NCBI GenBank assembly: GCA_045603085.1
Contig: JAZULL010000011.1
Location: forward strand, 1-34,776
Reading direction: 5' to 3'
Origin: SVQP01 sp045603085
GTDB lineage: Bacteria > Bacillota > Clostridia > Oscillospirales > CAG-272
DNA: 34,776 nucleotides
Below the pieces are notes generated by a model that was not told where the DNA came from, did not search any database, and worked only from the letters and a program-made list of their open reading frames with translations. Numbering within the stretch: position 1 is the first letter of the stretch; the number at the start of each line of letters is the position of its first letter. The position numbers and the translations under genes were made by a program. This document shows positions 30,470 through 34,776 of this stretch, in pieces.

Positions 30470-31434
30470 CCAAGATGGAATCACAGATCAAGGCCGTGAT
30501 GATCGGCCATGCCGTGGCGGATGCGCTCGGCGTTCCGGTAGAATTTCAAAAGCGCTCGCGCCTGGATGCCGCGCCGGTGTGCGATATGCGCGGATTTGGC
30601 ACGTATCCGTACCCCGCAGGGTGCTGGTCGGATGATACCAGCATGTCGCTGGCTGCACTGGACGTGCTATGCACGGGGCAGGTGGATTGGGACGGTATTA
30701 TGCAGGGCTTTGCCGATTGGTATGATCACGGCGACTATACGCCCACGGGAGAGCTTTTTGATATCGGCAACGCCTGCTGTGTTGCCATACAGAATTATAC
30801 CGTGCGGCACACACCGCCGCTTTCGTGCGGCGTCAAGGGCGTCAATTCCAACGGCAACGGCTCGCTGATGCGAATCCATCCGTTTGTACTGTACGCTTAT
30901 TGTATGAATATGTCGCGTGATGACACAGATGAGCTGATCGCGCAAGCCTCCTGCCTGACGCATGCGCATGACAGATCGATTCTCGGCTGTCAGATTTATG
31001 CATGTGTGCTGGAGGCACTTTTGCAAAATCCTCAAAAGAAATCGGTATACCAAGCCTTGGAGATAGCAGGCAAGAGGTATGCCGATTATCCCGAATTTTC
31101 GCACTATCAAAGAATATTCAATCCGGATTTTGCCGCGCTTGCGCGCGATGAGATCAAAAGCTCGGGCTACGTTGTGGACACGCTGGAGGCTGCGCTGTGG
31201 TGCCTGCTGTGTACCGACTCTTACCGTGATTGCGCGTTGACGGCGGTCAATCTTGGCGAGGATACCGACACGGTTGCCGCAGTTGCGGGCGGTCTTGCGG
31301 GCGCACTTTACGGCTATGATGCCATTCCCGCAGAATGGCTGAGCACGCTCAAACGCCTTGACTACATTGAGCAGATGTGCCATCGCGCGGCTAAGAAATT
31401 GTGCACAATGTCCAAAATTAACGGCGCAATATAA
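30466..31434 (+). CDS. ADP-ribosylglycohydrolase (DraG/ARH family)
   Basis: A 322-residue all-helical hydrolase that removes ADP-ribose from proteins, nucleic acids or small molecules. GHAVADALGVPVEF stands in for the usual GxxxGDAxG, with Asp still present in VADALG. The Mg-binding WSDDTSM and the C-terminal NLGEDTDTVAAVAGGLAGALYG are clear. It is the last gene of a tight three-gene operon. No ADP-ribosyltransferase partner is in the window, so the substrate is open. Confidence 0.92.
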   Translation: MTKMESQIKAVMIGHAVADALGVPVEFQKRSRLDAAPVCDMRGFGTYPYPAGCWSDDTSMSLAALDVLCTGQVDWDGIMQGFADWYDHGDYTPTGELFDIGNACCVAIQNYTVRHTPPLSCGVKGVNSNGNGSLMRIHPFVLYAYCMNMSRDDTDELIAQASCLTHAHDRSILGCQIYACVLEALLQNPQKKSVYQALEIAGKRYADYPEFSHYQRIFNPDFAALARDEIKSSGYVVDTLEAALWCLLCTDSYRDCALTAVNLGEDTDTVAAVAGGLAGALYGYDAIPAEWLSTLKRLDYIEQMCHRAAKKLCTMSKINGAI

Positions 31435-31441
31435 AACGTTC

Positions 31442-31470
31442 TTGACATTGTTAAATATTATTCGTATAAT
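31442..31470 (+). promoter_or_regulatory. Consensus promoter of the radical SAM cassette
   Basis: TTGACA (31442-31447), 17 bases, TATAAT (31465-31470), a full consensus match, seven bases after the stop of the preceding gene. Confidence 0.87.
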
Positions 31471-31538
31471 TATTATGTTGAAATTTGGCAAATTTTCTCA
31501 AAGTGTCAACGTGAATTTTCTGATAGAGGAGGCCCTAT

Positions 31539-31811
31539 ATGGCTAATTTGCTCTATATAGAGGTGAACAATACCTTACAAACCCTTGTTTTAGAGGAGTT
31601 GCCTTTAAGCGGAGACGTGATCATCATTCCTCGCGATCAGGTGGGTTTACATAAGGATCTGAGTGTTCCGGTTCGTATTGACGAATCGGGAAAGGTGACG
31701 GTTTGCAGTCTGAATCTTGGAGATGAGTATTCCGGCGGTGATAAGGTAGAAGTCCGGAATAAGAAAGATATTATTACAACCCCTGTGGATGTTCAATCAC
31801 GAGGACATTGA
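31539..31811 (+). CDS. Small unknown protein upstream of radical SAM gene, possibly frameshifted
   Basis: A 90-residue protein of no known family, preceded by a strong GAGGAGG site. It looks beta-rich (MANLLYIEV, GDVIIIP, KVTVCSL, DKVEVRNK) and has one Cys. The reading frame stops at 31811 after PVDVQSRGH. In the next frame coding quality continues as NHEDIETVVYRGYSD to a stop at 31881, five bases before the radical SAM ATG. A single lost base near 31791 would give one protein of about 119 residues ending in an acidic helix. Alternatively the downstream part is a separate peptide gene. It may be the substrate or a partner of the radical SAM enzyme. Base composition is more AT-rich than in flanking operons. 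Confidence 0.55.
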   Translation: MANLLYIEVNNTLQTLVLEELPLSGDVIIIPRDQVGLHKDLSVPVRIDESGKVTVCSLNLGDEYSGGDKVEVRNKKDIITTPVDVQSRGH

Positions 31812-31881
31812 AACTGTTGTTTATCGTGGATATTCGGATGCTGAGGAAGAGGAATTCTGCGAAAAGATTCTTAACGGGTAA
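31789..31881 (+). CDS. 30-codon overlapping ORF: frameshift tail or precursor peptide
   Basis: ATG at 31789 opens a 30-residue acidic peptide (MFNHEDIETV start, four Glu in a row, then FCEKILNG) in the +1 frame relative to the 90-residue gene. It has no good ribosome binding site (CCCCTGT upstream), favouring the view that it is the continuation of the preceding gene after a frameshift. If independent, it would have the size of a precursor peptide for the adjacent radical SAM protein. Confidence 0.35.
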   Translation: MFNHEDIETVVYRGYSDAEEEEFCEKILNG

Positions 31882-31886
31882 TTCCC

Positions 31887-32726
31887 ATGCGGGAGTTGTC
31901 GGGCATAGATACAGTTGTCATGCAGGTATGTGATGTCTGTCCATTCTCGTGTCCGCAGTGCTACGCCGGCAAGGGCAACACATATTTGCCCGTGGAGCAG
32001 GCCGAGCTTTTGCTGGACCGTACGTTTCGAGGCAGATCCGGTACTTTGCAGATTACAGGCGGAGAACCGATGCTATATCCTGAACTCGAGGAGCTGATCG
32101 CCTTTTGCGCAAACCGTAACGTAGCGACGTATCTTGCAACGTCCGGGTACGGTTGCACGCAAGAAAAGGTTCGGGTGCTTCAAGCCGCCGGACTTTCATG
32201 CTTGTGCGTTTCGCTCAATGGATCTGTCAAAGAGGTTCATGAGCAAACTCGGCAAGCATACGGGATAGCCCTTGAGGCGATCCGAAATGCATGCTTGGTT
32301 GGCTTACCGTGTATGATCAACTGGGTGGCTTGCGGGAGTAATGCGGATGATTTTCCCAACGTTCTCTCCCTATGCCGCGAATTGGGTGTGTGTGCGGTGT
32401 GCATAATTAAAAAATACCCGGATTATTCCGGCATGCATACTGATTATCCAAGCGCGCACCAACTGCAAACCCTCAAACGGGTGAGCGCGGATTGTCGGGA
32501 CGTGGAAGTGTTGGTAGAGGAATGCTACAGCGAACTGCACGGACAGCCGACGAGGTGCTACGCAGGCGAAACGTCGTATTACGTTGACTGCACCGGAAAG
32601 GTATCGCCATGCTCAATGGTGAGAACTCTTCGATATACTTCTCCGATGGAAATGTTGGCGTGCGAGAATGAATGGAAAGGGCATAGCAAGAACATCTGCC
32701 GTTGCGATTGCATTCGGAACGTATAA
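31887..32726 (+). CDS. Radical SAM protein with C-terminal Cys-rich (SPASM/twitch-like) region
   Basis: A 279-residue enzyme with the CX3CX2C cluster CPFSCPQC (C18, C22, C25), GGEP at 58-61 for SAM binding, and a TIM-barrel pattern thereafter. The last 60 or so residues carry Cys in GQPTRCYAG, VDCTGKVSPCSM and ICRCDCIRN, the layout of an auxiliary-cluster SPASM or twitch domain as found in peptide-modifying enzymes. The start codon has only a weak site (AACGGG) and lies five bases behind the preceding stop at 31881, suggesting translational coupling. No transporter or protease gene accompanies it, so a peptide-maturase role is inference; it could also be a small-molecule or protein-modifying enzyme. 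Confidence 0.85.
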   Translation: MRELSGIDTVVMQVCDVCPFSCPQCYAGKGNTYLPVEQAELLLDRTFRGRSGTLQITGGEPMLYPELEELIAFCANRNVATYLATSGYGCTQEKVRVLQAAGLSCLCVSLNGSVKEVHEQTRQAYGIALEAIRNACLVGLPCMINWVACGSNADDFPNVLSLCRELGVCAVCIIKKYPDYSGMHTDYPSAHQLQTLKRVSADCRDVEVLVEECYSELHGQPTRCYAGETSYYVDCTGKVSPCSMVRTLRYTSPMEMLACENEWKGHSKNICRCDCIRNV

Positions 32727-32825
32727 GTGGGAGACCGAATAATATTGCGAGGATTTTTTCTGAGGCAGGTGCACATATTTGCCACTCAAAACCGTGTGAG
32801 TTCAGCTCTCTTCGGCTATAAAAAG

Positions 32826-32855
32826 CTCTGTTGGTACGAACCGACAGAGTTTTTT
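32826..32855 (+). terminator. Terminator of the radical SAM cassette
   Basis: A 10-bp stem with one G-U pair (32826-32835 with 32840-32849), ACGA loop, A run before and six T after. The 100 bases between the radical SAM stop and this stem show no gene. Confidence 0.9.
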
Positions 32856-32864
32856 GTTTGGTGC

Positions 32865-32893
32865 TTGAAAAAAAGTAACGGTTGTGATATGAT
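32865..32893 (+). promoter_or_regulatory. Promoter of the GNAT acetyltransferase gene
   Basis: TTGAAA (32865-32870), a 17-base spacer and TATGAT (32888-32893). Confidence 0.72.
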
Positions 32894-32957
32894 GATTACG
32901 TAGACCTTTCGTTTGCTCGAGGGCTATTGCACAATTTTTGAGCAAAAGGAGCGAACT

Positions 32958-33743
32958 ATGACTAACCAAGACATTCTTCGTATCGCCATGGAGCAGTCGG
33001 CTATCGATCTGTGTGCTGCACCGGAGGACTTTGAAAAGAGCGAAAACGTCATCGTGACCTCTCGCTTGGCCGAGGGTGCAAGGGCCTACCTGACCTTGCC
33101 CTTTGGCTGCCAGCTGGTGTCGTACGGCTATAACGTGGTTGCATCGGTTGCACCCGAGCTGCGACTGATCACCGAGGACTATATATCCAAACGGAATATC
33201 GAATACTGCTTTCAAACGCCCGATCTGCACGTGCTGAACGAGGCACTTTTGCCGCACGGGCAAAAGATCTGCTTTATGGCGGAGTACTTTCTGCCCGACA
33301 TGACTGCCCTGCGCCCCTTGGATTGCGCGTACAAAATGAAATTCCTGTACCCCGAGGATTTCGCAGATTTGTATCTGCCCGAGTGGGGTAATGCTATTTT
33401 GGCCGAGCGTAAGCATCTGGATATGCTGGCCATCGGCGCATACGATGGCGACACCTTGATCGGCATGGCGGGCTGCTCGGCCGATTGCGACAGCATGTGG
33501 CAGATCGGTATTGACGTGCTCCCGGCATATCGCAGACAGGGCATTGCATCCGCGCTGACAAGCCGTCTGGCCATTGAAATATTCAACCGAGGCAAAGTGC
33601 CGTTTTACTGCGCCGCATGGAGTAACGTGAAGTCTGTCCGTAACGCCATACGAAGCGGGTTCCGCCCCGCATGGGTGGAAATGACCGCCAAGCCCATTGC
33701 ATACGTGGACGGCATGAACCACCGTCCCCAAAATGCGGAATGA
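32958..33743 (+). CDS. GNAT-family N-acetyltransferase
   Basis: A 261-residue protein. The C-terminal half (about 150-245) is a GNAT domain: IGMAGCSADCDSMWQIGIDVLP, split by beta-4, then the acetyl-CoA loop YRRQGIASALTSRL and AAWSNVKSVRNAIRSGFRP. The N-terminal half is a family-specific domain that could bind the acceptor. The ATG at 32958 follows AAAAGGAG. It is monocistronic, with its own promoter; the next promoter begins 26 bases after the stop. Acceptor unknown. Confidence 0.9.
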   Translation: MTNQDILRIAMEQSAIDLCAAPEDFEKSENVIVTSRLAEGARAYLTLPFGCQLVSYGYNVVASVAPELRLITEDYISKRNIEYCFQTPDLHVLNEALLPHGQKICFMAEYFLPDMTALRPLDCAYKMKFLYPEDFADLYLPEWGNAILAERKHLDMLAIGAYDGDTLIGMAGCSADCDSMWQIGIDVLPAYRRQGIASALTSRLAIEIFNRGKVPFYCAAWSNVKSVRNAIRSGFRPAWVEMTAKPIAYVDGMNHRPQNAE

Positions 33744-33768
33744 TTGCTGACATTTTCGAGAGCATACA

Positions 33769-33803
33769 TTGACAAACGTTGTATCGAATGATATAATATT
33801 ATA
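33769..33803 (+). promoter_or_regulatory. arsR-type promoter with palindrome over the -10
   Basis: TTGACA (33769-33774), 17 bases and TATAAT (33792-33797). The -10 is the left half of a perfect 12-base palindrome, TATAATATTATA (33792-33803), a likely site for autorepression by the ArsR protein that follows. Confidence 0.82.
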
Positions 33804-33834
33804 CGTAATAACCCCAAGCAAGGAGACAGACGAC

Positions 33835-34164
33835 ATGGCATTCAAGCACAACGAGGGAATCAAGGTCTTCAAGGCGCTGGCGGATGATAACAGACTTGAG
33901 ATCATCGAGTTGCTCATGAGCGGTGAGCGTTGCGCATGCGAGATTTTAGAGGAACTGAAAATCGGGCAATCCACACTTTCGCATCACATGCGCATTTTGT
34001 GTGATGCAGGACTGGTAGATTCCTGCAAGCAAGGGAAGTGGATGCATTATTCGCTTTCCGCAGAGGGCTCTGCCCACGCAAGAGCGCTTATCGAGCATTA
34101 TACACTTGCACCCGAAAAAGCCGAAGATTATACCAAATGCAATTGCCGCCGCAATTGTTGTTAA
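33835..34164 (+). CDS. ArsR-family repressor with Cys metal-site residues
   Basis: A 109-residue winged-helix regulator: VFKALADDNRLEIIELL, then ERCACEIL with C33 and C35 at the position of the arsenic/antimony site (CxC in helix 3) of ArsR proteins, and recognition region IGQSTLSHHMRILCDAGLV. The C-terminus ends in four Cys (CNCRRNCC), a possible extra metal-binding tail. The ATG at 33835 follows AAGGAG. No arsenic efflux or reductase gene follows; a terminator stands 12 bases behind the stop, so it is a single-gene unit controlling itself and perhaps distant targets. Confidence 0.9.
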   Translation: MAFKHNEGIKVFKALADDNRLEIIELLMSGERCACEILEELKIGQSTLSHHMRILCDAGLVDSCKQGKWMHYSLSAEGSAHARALIEHYTLAPEKAEDYTKCNCRRNCC

Positions 34165-34176
34165 AAATTCCGCATT

Positions 34177-34210
34177 GCCCAACTTCTCGTAAGGAAGTTG
34201 GGCAGTTTTA
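34177..34210 (+). terminator. Terminator of the arsR gene
   Basis: GCCCAACTTC (34177-34186) pairs perfectly with GAAGTTGGGC (34194-34203), followed by AGTTTTATTT. Confidence 0.85.
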
Positions 34211-34222
34211 TTTGCCTGTGTG

Positions 34223-34263
34223 AGTGATATCACTTGACTGACAGTGGATTTTTGGTGTATAAT
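34223..34263 (+). promoter_or_regulatory. Promoter and palindrome ahead of the Nudix gene
   Basis: TTGACT (34234-34239), an 18-base spacer and TATAAT (34258-34263). The perfect palindrome AGTGATATCACT (34223-34234) abuts the -35 and may be a regulator site. Confidence 0.65.
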
Positions 34264-34314
34264 GCATGTAGAAGGACATATTTTGGATTACGAAACTGAC
34301 GGAGGAACCTTGAT

Positions 34315-34575
34315 TTGACCGAAGTAGTAGCAGCCCTGATATGGAACAAGAATAAATTTATGATCTGCCGGCGTTCGGCACATAAGGCAAGAGGCCTGCT
34401 GTGGGAATTTGTCGGCGGCAAGGTCGAGCCGGGCGAAACGTGCGAGCAGGCACTCATCCGTGAATGCAAGGAAGAGCTTGCAATAACGCTGTCTGTCGGT
34501 GACGTATTCATGGACGGTCACTTACATAAGCGAAAATATGAAAGGAGGGTACTGTGTCTGCATATCAGGAATTGA
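34315..34575 (+). CDS. Shortened Nudix (MutT-like) protein, TTG start
   Basis: An 86-residue protein starting at a TTG nine bases after GGAGG. The Nudix box is intact: GGKVEPGETCEQALIREC, then KEELAI, so the metal and pyrophosphate site is present. MutT proteins are normally about 130 residues; here the chain ends at CLHIRN, soon after the box, losing the C-terminal strand and helix. The end overlaps the next gene's ribosome binding site and start, and the last 20 or so residues (HLHKRKYERRV) look unlike a Nudix sequence. A past deletion that joined the gene to its neighbour would explain this. Activity is doubtful. Confidence 0.7.
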   Translation: MTEVVAALIWNKNKFMICRRSAHKARGLLWEFVGGKVEPGETCEQALIRECKEELAITLSVGDVFMDGHLHKRKYERRVLCLHIRN

Positions 34576-34776
34576 TCAAGAGCTTTGAGCGCATCCGCGC
34601 ATACATGCGCGATTTCTACGTTTACGGCTTCAAAAGCCGTGACGATTATCAGTCCAAGAGTGCACGCTCCTATGACGACGAGCGTCGCAGAATGGAAAGC
34701 TGGCTGGGCGAGCACATGAGCTTTGTCCGCACGCCCGAGGGAAAAAACGTGTTTATTTCCATTGACAGCCGCACCA
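34554..34776 (+). CDS. Start of a WYL-associated-like protein (cut by window end)
   Basis: GTG at 34554 follows a strong AAAGGAGGG and opens at least 74 codons without a stop to the end of the window. The translation (MSAYQELIKSFERIR, then DFYVYGFKSRDDY, RSYDDERRRMESWL and GKNVFISIDSRT) has the look of a helical, Arg/Tyr-rich N-terminus that I associate with WYL-domain regulatory proteins of Clostridia. No WYL motif is in the visible part, so the name is tentative. It overlaps the Nudix gene by 22 bases. Confidence 0.55.
   Translation, partial: MSAYQELIKSFERIRAYMRDFYVYGFKSRDDYQSKSARSYDDERRRMESWLGEHMSFVRTPEGKNVFISIDSRT

Noticed and set aside
31475..31546. Possible 23-codon leader peptide before the small radical SAM partner
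   Set aside because: Its ATG lies about where transcription should start, with no ribosome binding site, and the frame runs through the real site of the next gene.

Overview
The window looks like chromosomal DNA of a low-to-medium GC Gram-positive, most likely a gut Clostridia lineage. The reasons are purine-rich AGGAGG ribosome binding sites, textbook TTGACA-N17-TATAAT promoters, and the gene content: FakA/DegV-type FakB/PlsX, SdpR/SdpI, LytTR-DUF3021, DUF2975 with a YozG-like HTH, and a TetM-like GTPase. No rRNA, tRNA, CRISPR array, transposase or phage gene was found. The genus cannot be fixed from the sequence.

Layout. (1) 96-4810, minus strand: GH43 beta-xylosidase-like enzyme, type I glutamine synthetase, membrane-anchored metallophosphoesterase and MBL-fold hydrolase, closely spaced behind one promoter. 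(2) 4980-10481, plus strand: a lipid operon with a TetR regulator, FakA, PlsX, DegV/FakB, a large GNAT-type acyltransferase and a small atypical acyl carrier protein, ended by a strong terminator. (3) 10613-12954, minus strand: DUF2975 membrane protein, Cro-type HTH and two unknown membrane proteins. (4) 13302-14462, plus: cyclase-family enzyme and UPF0316 membrane protein. (5) 14682-17264, minus: an EF-G/TetM-like GTPase fused to a YacP/Rae1-type NYN endoribonuclease domain, divergent from a uracil permease (17495-19264) with a TM2-like C-terminal extension. (6) 19384-20589: MalY/PatB aminotransferase. (7) 20623-24622, minus: SdpR-SdpI-ABC transporter operon, preceded by a LytTR-DUF3021 operon. 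(8) 25105-28552, plus: a CARF/DUF1887 (Card1/Can2-like) nuclease apparently co-transcribed with an OmpR-family response regulator and histidine kinase, then a small membrane protein preceded by three repeated boxes. (9) 28875-31434: SGNH hydrolase, TatD-family hydrolase and ADP-ribosylglycohydrolase, linked by 4-bp overlaps. (10) 31442-32855: an AT-richer cassette with its own perfect promoter and terminator, holding a small unknown protein (possibly frameshifted) and a radical SAM protein. (11) 32958-34776: GNAT acetyltransferase, ArsR regulator, a shortened Nudix protein and the start of another gene.

How the parts fit. The FakA/FakB/PlsX/ACP block moves acyl groups between free fatty acid, acyl-phosphate and acyl-ACP, so the linked acyltransferase is probably an acyl-ACP-using lipid enzyme. 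The GTPase-nuclease fusion unites two activities that each act at the ribosomal A site in other bacteria. The CARF nuclease has no Cas10 or CRISPR array in view and sits with a two-component system instead. These three, together with the radical SAM cassette, are the parts most worth following up.
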